Assembly (NCBI GenBank): GCA_902596605.1 | Contig: CACJUU010000007.1 | Coordinates: 37,729-101,728, forward strand | Direction: 5' to 3' | Length of the DNA stretch: 64,000 nucleotides | From: an uncultured Alphaproteobacteria bacterium | Lineage (GTDB): Bacteria; Pseudomonadota; Alphaproteobacteria; Rhodobacterales; Rhodobacteraceae | In this document: positions 8,812 through 16,638 of the stretch, in pieces | Position numbering within the stretch: the first letter of the stretch is position 1 | Layout: each line of letters begins with the position of its first letter | The notes under the pieces: model-generated | The model's database searches: none | What the model was told of the DNA's origin: nothing | What the model saw: the letters and a program-made list of their open reading frames with translations, nothing else | Program-made: the position numbers and the translations under genes

Positions 8812-9555
8812 TCACATGCGTCGAAAAATAGATGGCATATAATAAGGCACTTTTTGTTGGTAGTCGGAAAACCTTTTACCATAAATTTTTTGAAATCTTT
8901 TTTCTTTCAACATAGGACCAAAATAGCAATAAAGACTGTATGACAACGCAACGATAAATAAGTCCAAACTCATGGATGGACTTGTCCAAAGAACTAGACT
9001 GAAAGATAAATAAATGGGTTGCCTTATTATCGAAAAAAGACCACGAGTAGGCATATCAGGAAAAATGGGGGTTTTTCCCTGATATACAGATGTCCAGCCT
9101 AAAGAACCAGTTTGCACTTTATATCCTGCCTGTATAGATGAAATAGATAATAAAGCCCAACTAAGGGAGTTAAGTATGATCATGTATAAGCTTGCTGGTG
9201 TTTCAATTTGCCAAATAAAAACTCCGGAAAAATTCCAGAGCGAGAATAAGAGTATAAGTTGTATGGAAGCTATAGTAGCGTAGACCGTTGTTCTAAGAGT
9301 TTTGGCATAACTTTTAGGCGCAAAAATCTCTAATATCTTCATACCACGGTTAGATAAAAAGAATGAGTGGCCTATAGGAAACTGAATTAACAACAAAAGA
9401 TTTATTACCACTGCACCAAAGCCTTCGAAGGGTCCAACTGAAAATTGAAAACCGGTCAAAATCGTCATAAACATTACTGCGCCAGCCACAAGAAAAATGC
9501 CATGGCACAATAAACCATAAAATAAAGCTATTGGTTTGTTACCTGATTTATCCAT
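8812..9555 (-). CDS. Membrane methyltransferase-like protein (MddA/NnrU/ICMT type)
   Basis: A 247-residue protein with about five or six membrane helices. The C-terminal half shows the pattern of isoprenylcysteine-methyltransferase-like enzymes: GLFSIIRQPIYLSF, then WTSPSMS and an acidic-basic KEKRFQKIYGKRFSDYQQKVPYYMP near the end, which in this superfamily forms the SAM site. An early Gln/His segment (QFPIGHSFFLSNRG) also matches NnrU and methanethiol S-methyltransferase (MddA) relatives. MddA methylates methanethiol to dimethyl sulfide; whether this protein does so is an inference. It follows the photolyase gene by 36 bases and may be the last gene of that operon. Confidence 0.6.
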   Translation of the reverse strand: MDKSGNKPIALFYGLLCHGIFLVAGAVMFMTILTGFQFSVGPFEGFGAVVINLLLLIQFPIGHSFFLSNRGMKILEIFAPKSYAKTLRTTVYATIASIQLILLFSLWNFSGVFIWQIETPASLYMIILNSLSWALLSISSIQAGYKVQTGSLGWTSVYQGKTPIFPDMPTRGLFSIIRQPIYLSFSLVLWTSPSMSLDLFIVALSYSLYCYFGPMLKEKRFQKIYGKRFSDYQQKVPYYMPSIFRRM

Positions 9556-9591
9556 GAGAAAAATATAGTTTGTCTTAAGAAAATGGAAACA

Positions 9592-11097
9592 TTAAAACTC
9601 AAATTCTTTTTGTAATTTTGACTTCTTTTTTCTCGATTTAAGATAATCGTTCTCAGAAATTTTTCTGCTACCTATCTTCCTCCAAATAGCTTCCGATTGG
9701 GATCTTGCTATTTTTAAGTTTTTGAGTTGATGAATCCTTGTCGAAGCGTTTTTCCTTGATAGTTTCTCATCAACAATGGGGCTATAATATTTACCTAATA
9801 ATTCTGGTGTCTCCCAGGGCGTATGGACATTTGCCCGAGGCATATGCCTTAACTCTGGAACCCATTTTTTTATAAATTTTCCTTGAGGATCATGTTCCAA
9901 TCCTTGCTTGATTGGGTTATAAATTCTTATTGCATTAATACCGGTAGTACCTGACTGCATCTGCACTTGAGAATAATGAATTCCAGGTTCATAGTCTGAG
10001 AATAGACGCGCCAGATAAAGAGATGTTTGCCTCCAATCTATCCATAAATTGTAACTAGCGAAACTAACAAGCATTGCTCGCATACGGAAGTTTATCCATC
10101 CAGTTGATATCAATGATCGCATACAGGCATCAACAAAGGGGAAACCTGTTTCTCCACGCTTCCATCTTTCAAAATTTTCCGAATAAGTGGTTTCTCTCTC
10201 CAATTTATCATAAATAGGATGAATGTTTTTCCACTCTATGCTCCTTAAATCTTCCAATTTTTGGATAAAATGACAATGCCATCGGAGTCTTTTCTGGAAT
10301 GAATTGTAAGAGGCTCGCCAGTTTTTTAATTTATCTCCAACTAGGTCTAGCTTTTTTTGGGTTTGTTCTTGTGTCCTCTGGAAAATAGTTCGGATAGAAA
10401 TAGTCCCGAAGGCAATATGTGTAGACAGTCTAGAACAAGAAGCTGCAGATAACAAAGGTCCAGACATTTCTATCTGATAGTTTTCACCCCGCTCAGTCAA
10501 AAAACTTTTTAAAACAATACCTGGCTCAATTTTGCCGAGGTTAGAATTTGGTTCGAAACCATCAAATTCCAGCGACATGTCTTGACATGATGGTAAATTA
10601 TCAGAGTCTTCAGATACACATAATATTTTTTTAGGTACCTCATAAATTTTTTTTCGCATGTGACTGTGCCAAAGGGTTGACCATCCGTCACGAGAAATTA
10701 AATTCCTCACTACTCCATTTTGTTGATATTCTTTCCAGTCTATAGAGTTTTCATCGGTCCACTTTCGGATTGCTGAATCACGATCTTTTGAAAATTTATT
10801 CCATGTTTCATAGTGAGAAAAAATTGCTTTGACGTTATGTCGGGTTGCCAAAGACTTTAATACAGGAAGCGCTTCTCCAACTTTGATTACTAGCTTAGCG
10901 CCTCTTTTAATGAACATATCGTCAAGTTGCCTAAGGTAGTGCTGAAGATGTAAAAAATGCCGGTACGAAACATCGGGCTGTTTCCAGAGGTCTGGTTCTA
11001 AAATGTAAAGAGGTAAAATTTCTCCTTTCGTGCAAGCATCGGACAGAGGCCCGTGATCGAGCATCCTCAGATCTCTTTTGAACCACACGATATTCAA
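9592..11097 (-). CDS. Deoxyribodipyrimidine photolyase/cryptochrome family protein
   Basis: A 501-residue flavoprotein. The N-terminal alpha/beta domain starts with NIVWFKRDLRMLDHGPL, typical of photolyases and the site of antenna chromophore binding. The C-terminal FAD domain has GETGFPFVDACMRSL, GWINFRMRAMLVSF and the GINAIRIYNPIKQG segment that contacts the flavin and the DNA lesion. Enzymes of this family split UV-made pyrimidine dimers using blue light; some members act as light sensors instead, and the sequence does not decide between the two. It follows DUF2805 by eight bases. DUF2805 genes often accompany photolyase-family genes in bacteria, which supports a functional unit. Confidence 0.87.
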   Translation of the reverse strand: MNIVWFKRDLRMLDHGPLSDACTKGEILPLYILEPDLWKQPDVSYRHFLHLQHYLRQLDDMFIKRGAKLVIKVGEALPVLKSLATRHNVKAIFSHYETWNKFSKDRDSAIRKWTDENSIDWKEYQQNGVVRNLISRDGWSTLWHSHMRKKIYEVPKKILCVSEDSDNLPSCQDMSLEFDGFEPNSNLGKIEPGIVLKSFLTERGENYQIEMSGPLLSAASCSRLSTHIAFGTISIRTIFQRTQEQTQKKLDLVGDKLKNWRASYNSFQKRLRWHCHFIQKLEDLRSIEWKNIHPIYDKLERETTYSENFERWKRGETGFPFVDACMRSLISTGWINFRMRAMLVSFASYNLWIDWRQTSLYLARLFSDYEPGIHYSQVQMQSGTTGINAIRIYNPIKQGLEHDPQGKFIKKWVPELRHMPRANVHTPWETPELLGKYYSPIVDEKLSRKNASTRIHQLKNLKIARSQSEAIWRKIGSRKISENDYLKSRKKKSKLQKEFEF

Positions 11098-11105
11098 CTG
11101 GCGTC

Positions 11106-11306
11106 CTACTTTCCTTTACGAAAAATTCTTTTACGCCACGCAGTGTAGCTTCCCGATCTAAGATTTTTTCGCATTAAAGTTTTTACTTCGATCTCCTTTA
11201 GCCCGAATTCATCTTTTATAGCCTTGAAACTTACTTTGTCACTAAGTGCTACCTCAATTAATTCAGACAAACGCGCTTGAGATAAGTTTCTATCACTGCT
11301 TTGCAT
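11106..11306 (-). CDS. DUF2805 (TIGR03643-like) small protein
   Basis: A 66-residue protein. The core with LIEVALSDKVSFKAIKDEFG, IEVKTLMRKNLRSGSYTAWRKR fits the DUF2805/TIGR03643 family as I remember it: a short helix-turn-helix-like protein with a conserved LMR and WRKR ending, of unknown function. The length is normal for the family. Its ATG overlaps the stop of the upstream small membrane protein by one base (TAATG), and the photolyase follows after eight bases, so it sits in the middle of a tight operon. A DNA-binding or photolyase-assisting role is plausible from context but unproven. Confidence 0.7.
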   Translation of the reverse strand: MQSSDRNLSQARLSELIEVALSDKVSFKAIKDEFGLKEIEVKTLMRKNLRSGSYTAWRKRIFRKGK

Positions 11307-11527
11307 TAGATATGGTGATTTAGCAGTAAGTAATAAAAAACTATAGAACCAACAGCGCCTACTATTGCTGCTTGAGCAAACCTAGTTCTCATCTTTGCTG
11401 CCATTTCTTTCATTTTTTCGGGATCTGACCCGAAAATTAGTTCAACGGAGTCTTGAAGTGTTTCTCTATCACTTGGATATTGACCTTTTGTTTTCATAGC
11501 TGCGGTTGACGTTCGCCTGGTTCTCAT
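11306..11527 (-). CDS. Small single-pass membrane protein, first gene of the photolyase operon
   Basis: A 73-residue protein with a basic N-terminus (MRTRRTSTAAMK), a charged helix with several Met, Lys and Glu residues in the middle, and one hydrophobic segment near residues 52-68 (QAAIVGAVGSIVFYYLLL). It is unrecognised. A clear AAGGAGA lies seven bases before the ATG. It shares a one-base TAATG overlap with DUF2805, so it heads the operon small protein, DUF2805, photolyase, methyltransferase-like protein. The role is unknown. Confidence 0.65.
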   Translation of the reverse strand: MRTRRTSTAAMKTKGQYPSDRETLQDSVELIFGSDPEKMKEMAAKMRTRFAQAAIVGAVGSIVFYYLLLNHHI

Positions 11528-11687
11528 AATTAATTCTCCTTGTTTTGTTCAACAGATATGTTCTCGATCGAAAAGATGACAACTGGGTGTGTCATTTTGC
11601 CTCAGATTTGGAAAAAAATTTTTTTTAGCTTGGTTTTAAAAAAAATAGACCTACTTAATTGCGTACAATCAAAGCGGAGAATTAAAA

Positions 11688-11939
11688 ATGAAGAAGTTTA
11701 TTATGTCTGTATTCGTCATCACACTTTTTGGCTCAAGCGTGTATGCAAGTGGCTGTAGCGAAATGGCGGCATTCAACACTAAAATAAAGAAAGCTCTAAA
11801 AACAGCATCTTTCAACGAAAAGACCCTAGCAGATATTAGAGATTTGCAATCTGAATGCAAAAGACAGCACGACATGGGAATGTCGGTGAGTGCGATAAGC
11901 TCATGCAACAAAGCGCTTGATTTAGTCGCTGTCAACTAA
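11688..11939 (+). CDS. Small secreted protein, hypothetical
   Basis: An 83-residue protein with a clear signal peptide: basic start (MKKF), hydrophobic core, and a cleavage site after VYA at residue 20. The mature part of about 63 residues contains three Cys (in SGCSEM, SECKRQ and SSCNKA) and is mostly helical, so it probably lives in the periplasm. An open frame on the other strand across the same bases is a shadow. AGCGGAGA precedes the start. It is followed 36 bases later by a CDGSH protein and a DoxX-like protein on the same strand. No function is recognised. Confidence 0.7.
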   Translation: MKKFIMSVFVITLFGSSVYASGCSEMAAFNTKIKKALKTASFNEKTLADIRDLQSECKRQHDMGMSVSAISSCNKALDLVAVN

Positions 11940-11975
11940 GAATTGATACAAAATTTTGGGATTTTGGAGTAATAT

Positions 11976-12191
11976 ATGAGTAGCAAAGAGAAGAAATTTA
12001 CTAAGCTCGACGTCGTAAGCGGAAAGTCGTATTTCATTTGCCAATGTGGTCAGAGTGCAAAATATCCATTGTGCGATGGAAGCCATAAAAACACCTCCTT
12101 CAGTCCTGAAAAATTTGTCGCGTCCGCAAACACTTCCGTGAGTGTTTGTGGGTGCAATGATTTAAAAACAGTTGTTTGCGACTGCGCCTAA
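11976..12191 (+). CDS. CDGSH iron-sulfur domain protein
   Basis: A 71-residue protein with the signature CQCGQSAKYPLCDGSH (Cys22, Cys24, Cys33 and His37), which binds a labile 2Fe-2S cluster in the mitoNEET/CISD family. Bacterial single-motif members are small, soluble and thought to handle electrons or clusters; exact partners are mostly unknown. The C-terminus is itself Cys-rich (VCGCNDLKTVVCDCA), with four further Cys that could form a second metal site, which is unusual. The ATG follows GGAG at a good distance. The next gene begins 12 bases after the stop, so the pair is co-transcribed. Confidence 0.88.
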   Translation: MSSKEKKFTKLDVVSGKSYFICQCGQSAKYPLCDGSHKNTSFSPEKFVASANTSVSVCGCNDLKTVVCDCA

Positions 12192-12203
12192 TAGGAGTGA
12201 AAG

Positions 12204-12632
12204 ATGAATGCAATTGTGAAAAGATTAGAACGGTTTAACAGCGCTATACCAGAATTTTGCACTTCTCATTGGTTATTAAGAATACCTTTAGCGTTATTGT
12301 TCATACAAATGGGATTGATGAAGTTGCCCATAGACCCTGCTGAAGCAGAATCTTATGGTCTTTCTGTTCTTGTTTGGTGGGTGGTAGCTCTTGGTGAGTT
12401 AGGTAGTGGACTCGGTTTAATTGCGGGTGGACTGTTTAACACAAGAAAAATACCAAGTTGGTTGGGAGACACCCTAACGCGCTTCAGCGGATTTACTATA
12501 GGTTGCATAACAACGGGCGTGATTTGGATTGGCGAACCCGAAAGTTTTCTAGACGTAATTCTGTATGACAATCTTCACGTGTTTATGTGGGTCGGGGGTT
12601 TATTTTTCGCTCTACGTGGAAACCGTGCTTAA
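12204..12632 (+). CDS. DoxX-like membrane protein
   Basis: A 142-residue protein with about four membrane helices. The segment LLRIPLALLFIQMGLMKLP near residue 24 and the following helix with GELGSGLGLIAGG resemble DoxX/DoxD-type membrane proteins, a family linked to redox and thiosulfate or quinone metabolism. AGGAG lies shortly before the ATG. It is the last gene of a three-gene run (secreted protein, CDGSH protein, this protein), and a strong hairpin follows right after its stop. The family assignment is moderate and the function is not known. Confidence 0.55.
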   Translation: MNAIVKRLERFNSAIPEFCTSHWLLRIPLALLFIQMGLMKLPIDPAEAESYGLSVLVWWVVALGELGSGLGLIAGGLFNTRKIPSWLGDTLTRFSGFTIGCITTGVIWIGEPESFLDVILYDNLHVFMWVGGLFFALRGNRA

Positions 12633-12639
12633 AATATTT

Positions 12640-12666
12640 AGGGGACTTTAAACGTCCCCTTTATTT
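12640..12666. terminator. Intrinsic terminator between convergent genes
   Basis: AGGGGAC (12640-12646) pairs with GTCCCCT (12654-12660) across a seven-base loop, and a T-rich run follows (TTATTTATG). On the other strand the hairpin is followed by TAAATATTTT, so it may work in both directions. It separates the DoxX-like gene from the convergent MazG-like gene, whose stop codon lies inside the loop. Confidence 0.75.
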
Positions 12667-13055
12667 ATGTTAGCGTCAAACTTTTCATTAAATTGTTGTT
12701 GTGGAAATCGATTTGAAAGCTTTTCTTTATTACCATTTATAACATCCACTAAGTCAACCTTCAGCGCTAGACAAGCTTGCGCTACATACCACATTATATC
12801 TCCCAATTCTCTTCTCATGTGTTCATGCGCGACAACATCAAAAGTCTTTCCCTGAAACATTATTTTCTTAATTATTTCATTAAACTCTCCAACCTCTCCA
12901 GATAAACCAATACCAGCTGTTAACAATCGTGACATCTCGATATCTTTGGAATTGAGATAATTGATACGTTCCCTCATTTTATCAGATGATTTTGAAGCTT
13001 CACTTGTAACTTTATCTACGAAATCCATATACTCATCTAGCAAATTTTGTTGCAT
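12648..13055 (-). CDS. MazG-like nucleotide pyrophosphohydrolase
   Basis: A 135-residue all-helical protein of the MazG/dUTPase-like superfamily. The metal-binding pattern is visible: GLSGEVGEFNEIIKK near residues 50-64 gives the first acidic pair and RRELGDIMWYV near residues 81-91 the second. The C-terminal KLSNRFPQQQF motif is common in short MazG-like proteins. These enzymes hydrolyse (d)NTPs to monophosphate and pyrophosphate and may clean the nucleotide pool. The gene is separate from its neighbours and ends in a shared terminator. Confidence 0.82.
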   Translation of the reverse strand: MQQNLLDEYMDFVDKVTSEASKSSDKMRERINYLNSKDIEMSRLLTAGIGLSGEVGEFNEIIKKIMFQGKTFDVVAHEHMRRELGDIMWYVAQACLALKVDLVDVINGNKEKLSNRFPQQQFNEKFDANINKGDV

Positions 13056-13088
13056 TTTTTACCCTATTTTGATTTAACCTAATAATAA

Positions 13089-13571
13089 TCACTTTATATC
13101 CTTACCATCCTTTCGAATGTAATCATCTTTTGATTTAAACTCTTCGCCCTCCTTTAATAGACCAGCACCAGGAATGAAATTTACCTCTATCCGAATTCCA
13201 TCTGGGTCTTCAAATAGTACATAATAATAACCTGGAGCCCAATCTCGTTCTTCGGGGCCACGTACAACTTTTGCATTGATCTGAGTCAAAAGCTCATAAG
13301 TTCTATCGACATCATCACGACTTTTAGCCCTTAAACATAGATGATGAAGACCAACCCTATATTGTTGGAAGGTTTCGGCTGAAAATTCAGGATCACATCT
13401 TCTTATACCTATAGCCGTTCTACCTCCAACATGATAGCAAAAATCCTGTCCATCCATAACACAGATCATTCCAAATTTTGGCAAAAGACTTTTGTAAAAT
13501 TGTCTTGCTTCACTAAAACGTGAAACCGTCAATATTACATGAGCCATACCATTAATTTCAATTTCACTCAT
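13089..13571 (-). CDS. VOC family (glyoxalase-like) protein
   Basis: A 160-residue protein with two beta-alpha-beta-beta-beta modules of the vicinal oxygen chelate fold. Likely metal ligands are His in HVILTVSRF (residue 11), His in GLHHLCLRA (middle), and Glu in GIRIEVNF near the C-terminus, after the FEDPDG turn typical of the fold. Members include glyoxalases, dioxygenases and thiol transferases; which reaction applies is not clear. The start codon overlaps the stop of the upstream GST gene by four bases (ATGA), so the two are coupled and a joint role in detoxification is likely. Confidence 0.85.
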   Translation of the reverse strand: MSEIEINGMAHVILTVSRFSEARQFYKSLLPKFGMICVMDGQDFCYHVGGRTAIGIRRCDPEFSAETFQQYRVGLHHLCLRAKSRDDVDRTYELLTQINAKVVRGPEERDWAPGYYYVLFEDPDGIRIEVNFIPGAGLLKEGEEFKSKDDYIRKDGKDIK

Positions 13572-14230
13572 GTCGTAGTCATCGCACTTCCAAAAGACTT
13601 TACCTTATCTGCTTTTCCAGGTGATGGAGGGATGTTAAGACCTCTGTCACAAGCTGGGCGCATACGCATTTGCTGCATCCATCTTTCCAAATTTTCTAAA
13701 CCATCCGTAGAAATTCGTGCCCATTTATGACTCCTTATCCAAGACCAATTAGCAATATCCGCAATAGAAAAGTCTCGAGCTAGCCATTCAGATTGGCTGA
13801 GCCGTACATCTAAGACTTCATATAATCTTCTTGTTTCATTATGATATCGTTTGCGCGCGGCAGGAACATCGTTTGGGAAGTATCGTTCAAAAACCACTGC
13901 CTGCCCTTGCATTGGCCCTATCCCGCTTGCTTGAAACATTAACCACTGTAAGACTAATGTTCTATCGGGTTCATTACTTGGTAATAACTGGCCAAACTTT
14001 TCTGCTAAATAAAGAAGAATTGCGTTTGAGTCAAAAATGATGGTGCTGTCTTTTTCCATTGTCTTTAACACTGGAATTCGTCCATTGGGATTTATTTGTA
14101 AGAACCAGTTTGAATGTTGCTCTCCTGATTGTAAATCTATAATCTGCACCTCGTATTGAGCTGCCAACTCCTCAAGAGCCATAGCTACTTTCCATCCATT
14201 TGGAGTGGGTGCAGTGTAAAGTTTATACAT
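13568..14230 (-). CDS. Glutathione S-transferase (nu-class-like)
   Basis: A 220-residue GST. The thioredoxin-like N-terminal domain has LYTAPTPNGWKVAMALEE, with the TPNG motif used by YfcG/Ure2p-type (nu-class) enzymes instead of a catalytic Ser or Tyr, and the glutathione-binding NPNGRIPVL plus FDSNAILLYLAEKFG. The C-terminal helical domain includes FSIADIANWSW, the conserved N-capping motif. Such proteins often act as disulfide-bond reductases or peroxidases. The four-base overlap with the VOC gene makes a two-gene operon. A second TPNG-type GST is present at 18647-19522. Confidence 0.88.
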   Translation of the reverse strand: MYKLYTAPTPNGWKVAMALEELAAQYEVQIIDLQSGEQHSNWFLQINPNGRIPVLKTMEKDSTIIFDSNAILLYLAEKFGQLLPSNEPDRTLVLQWLMFQASGIGPMQGQAVVFERYFPNDVPAARKRYHNETRRLYEVLDVRLSQSEWLARDFSIADIANWSWIRSHKWARISTDGLENLERWMQQMRMRPACDRGLNIPPSPGKADKVKSFGSAMTTT

Positions 14231-14320
14231 AGCGTTTCCTATAGAAGAAATGCTATTATACTAAATCAGAAAGAACAAGTTCCTTCTAGATGGAGGCTCG
14301 TTTTAAATTAGGAGACTATT

Positions 14321-14962
14321 TTGAAAAAAGTTGATTGGTATTTTGATTTTATTTCTCCATTCGCTTATTTACAATTTTCGCAATTTAAAAAGTTTGAGAA
14401 TGAGCTTAACATCACAATACATCCAGTGGTGTTTGGCGCTCTTCTAAAACATTGGGGCCAACTTGGACCTGCAGAAATTGTCCCTAAGAGAATATTTACG
14501 TATCGTTTTTTCAAATGGAAAGCTGACAAGTTAGGGATAGAATATACTATGCCTCCTTCACACCCATTCAACCCTCTTCCGGCCTTAATGTCATGTATCG
14601 CAGGAAATTCGACCTATGAAGTAACTAAAGGAATATTCGACCTTATTTACAAACAGGGACAACAACCAGATCAAAAAGAGGGAATAAAAAAACTAGAAGC
14701 CGTAGTAAATGAACACAAATCATCAACGCATTCGAGACGGGAAGAAAGTTCTCTCAAAAAAATATTACGTACTAACACATCCAAGGCTATAGAAAATGGC
14801 GTATTTGGCGTACCAACGTTTGTTGTCGATGGACAAGTTTTTTGGGGAGGAGATGCGTCGGATATGATGTTAGACTTTATAAAAAATCCTAAGCTATTTT
14901 CTTCGGAAGAGATGAAGCGTATTTCTTCTATGCCGATGGGTTTAATAAGAAACAAATCCTAA
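14321..14962 (+). CDS. DsbA/GST-kappa family, 2-hydroxychromene-2-carboxylate isomerase-like
   Basis: A 213-residue thioredoxin-fold protein. The N-terminal VDWYFDFISPFAYLQF carries the Ser that replaces the CxxC of DsbA in the kappa-GST/HCCA isomerase group, and the C-terminal GVFGVPTFVVDGQVFWGGD is the conserved cis-Pro region. Known members isomerise 2-hydroxychromene-2-carboxylate in naphthalene breakdown with glutathione; many relatives have other, unknown substrates. The start is TTG, with AGGAG at 14310-14314 six bases upstream. It is transcribed divergently from the GST-VOC pair, from a 90-base spacer. Confidence 0.85.
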   Translation: MKKVDWYFDFISPFAYLQFSQFKKFENELNITIHPVVFGALLKHWGQLGPAEIVPKRIFTYRFFKWKADKLGIEYTMPPSHPFNPLPALMSCIAGNSTYEVTKGIFDLIYKQGQQPDQKEGIKKLEAVVNEHKSSTHSRREESSLKKILRTNTSKAIENGVFGVPTFVVDGQVFWGGDASDMMLDFIKNPKLFSSEEMKRISSMPMGLIRNKS

Positions 14963-14971
14963 CTGACATTC

Positions 14972-15892
14972 TTATTTTAATTGGGCTATCTCTCTAATGT
15001 GATTTGGTGATAACCCGCAACAGCCACCAATAATATTTACCCCTTCCTTAATCCATTTTTCAGCAAAAGATTTAAGTTGTCTAGGTTGTATTACTCTATT
15101 GAAGTCCCAATTCGGTGAAACCCACCCGCCCGAGTCCGGATAAACCATTAGTGGTCCATCAAAGAAGTTTCTTAATACTTTTAACGACTCGCTTATGGCG
15201 TTTACGTCAGTGTGCATAATGCCAGCAACATCGATATTAAAATCTTTGACTATCTTAACAACACTTTCAAAAGGAATATCATCTTCTTCCATAAAACTTA
15301 ACACAAGACCCGTATCGCTCAAACGAGTTGAGAACCCAGCCCATATAGGTTTTTTACTTTTTGCTGCAGCTTCAAAGGCTGACAGCATTCTATCAGGGTG
15401 GTACATCATTTCTAAAATAATAATGTCACAACCATTTTCAGCTAAAAACATAGCCATTTCCTCACAATTTTCTCTCAATCTACTTTCGGAAACACCATGC
15501 TTTGGATCAGATTGCTTAGCACCGTCAGGTATGGGAAGTCTATGAGACAACGATCCGGCAATTAATATATCGTTTTTTTTTGTTTTTATTTTTGCCTCTT
15601 GAGCGGCAAAAATCGCTTTAGAATTGATGTCTTCAAAGCTATCTGCCAGACCTGCTGCTTCTAACATTAATCGACTAGATGCGTAGGTGTTTGTAGTAAT
15701 CACCTCAGCACCTGCATCTATGTAATCTAAATGAATTTGTTCTAAAATTTGGGTATTTAGTGAGGCGGACCCACACCAAGTTTCGTCCATCTCTATACCT
15801 CTAAACTGCAACTCAGTTCCGACGCCTCCATCCAGTATGATTAAGTCATTTCTATCAATTTTCTTTTTTAGAGTCTCATATGCAGTTTCCAT
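14972..15892 (-). CDS. Homocysteine S-methyltransferase family protein
   Basis: A 306-residue (beta/alpha)8 protein of the Hcy-methyltransferase family (MmuM, BHMT, MetH N-terminal domain). Conserved parts are LDGGVGTELQFRG near residue 20, ITTNTYASSR near residue 66 and the C-terminal GGCCGLSP (Cys291, Cys292), two of the three zinc ligands. The third ligand is normally Cys in a GxNCT motif; here the aligned stretch reads GIMHTD, with His227 in its place. The family moves a methyl group from S-methylmethionine, betaine or similar donors to homocysteine to give methionine. The changed ligand suggests a different substrate or altered zinc site. The gene stands alone and faces the DsbA-like gene convergently. 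Confidence 0.83.
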   Translation of the reverse strand: METAYETLKKKIDRNDLIILDGGVGTELQFRGIEMDETWCGSASLNTQILEQIHLDYIDAGAEVITTNTYASSRLMLEAAGLADSFEDINSKAIFAAQEAKIKTKKNDILIAGSLSHRLPIPDGAKQSDPKHGVSESRLRENCEEMAMFLAENGCDIIILEMMYHPDRMLSAFEAAAKSKKPIWAGFSTRLSDTGLVLSFMEEDDIPFESVVKIVKDFNIDVAGIMHTDVNAISESLKVLRNFFDGPLMVYPDSGGWVSPNWDFNRVIQPRQLKSFAEKWIKEGVNIIGGCCGLSPNHIREIAQLK

Positions 15893-15976
15893 AAATTATC
15901 CTCTTTTTGCCTTGTCATTTAGTCTTTAGCACTTTAATCAAAAAAAAGTGAAACAAATAGTTTTTTTGGAAATTTA

Positions 15977-16597
15977 ATGACAATCGACAACAGTCAAATC
16001 ATCCTTTATTTTTTTGCATTAATTATTTTGTTTCTTACCCCTGGTCCTGTTTGGGTGGCATTAATTGCTAGGACAGTTTCTGGTGGAGCTAAATCTTCAA
16101 TTTCGCTTGCTCTAGGCGTTTCTCTAGGTGATATGCTTTGGCCCTTTGCGGTTTATTTTAGCTTGGGTCTTCTTATATCAATTTATTTCGATATTTTATT
16201 GATATTTCGATACTTTGCTTCTTTTGTTTTAGTCTTGATGGGATTGCATATAATATACTCAAGGAATAAGCTGTTAAGTGAAGATCACCGTCTTACTAAA
16301 TCAGGATTTGTTGCAGGTTTTTATGCAGGCTTCATCGCTGTAACTGCAAACCCCAAAGCATCACTTTTCTACATGACACTTCTTCCAGGTTTTTTCAATT
16401 TTGAATTAATAGGACTTATTGATGTTTTTCTAATTTCAGTTCTCTCTTTTTCCGTCCCGATGATAGGAAATATTTTAATGATACTTTTCGTTGCAAAAAT
16501 TAGGTCACTTTTATCTTCTCCAAACGCAATTAGTTTAACGAATTTAATTTCTGGTATACTCTTGGTACTTGTAGGAATATCCATATCGATTTTTTAG
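15977..16597 (+). CDS. LysE/RhtB family amino-acid exporter
   Basis: A 206-residue membrane protein with about six hydrophobic helices. The family signature is near the N-terminus: FLTPGPVWVALIARTVSGGAKSS followed by ALGVSLGDMLWP. LysE/RhtB proteins export amino acids or similar compounds (lysine, homoserine, threonine) using the proton gradient. The substrate is not visible. The gene is divergent from the homocysteine methyltransferase-like gene across an 84-base spacer. No Shine-Dalgarno sequence is strong, so the start at 15977 is the best ATG by position and by homology to the family start. Confidence 0.85.
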   Translation: MTIDNSQIILYFFALIILFLTPGPVWVALIARTVSGGAKSSISLALGVSLGDMLWPFAVYFSLGLLISIYFDILLIFRYFASFVLVLMGLHIIYSRNKLLSEDHRLTKSGFVAGFYAGFIAVTANPKASLFYMTLLPGFFNFELIGLIDVFLISVLSFSVPMIGNILMILFVAKIRSLLSSPNAISLTNLISGILLVLVGISISIF

Positions 16598-16638
16598 TTA
16601 ATCTATTTCCTTTCTTATTCTGATAGAGTATCCGTAAT

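Noticed and set aside
11669..11935. An 88-codon minus-strand frame opposite the small secreted protein
   Set aside because: The plus-strand frame has a clear signal peptide, a ribosome binding site and lies in an operon; the opposite frame has none of these.
15893..15976. SAM-II or SAM-type riboswitch before the homocysteine methyltransferase-like gene
   Set aside because: Only 84 AT-rich bases without a recognisable aptamer core.
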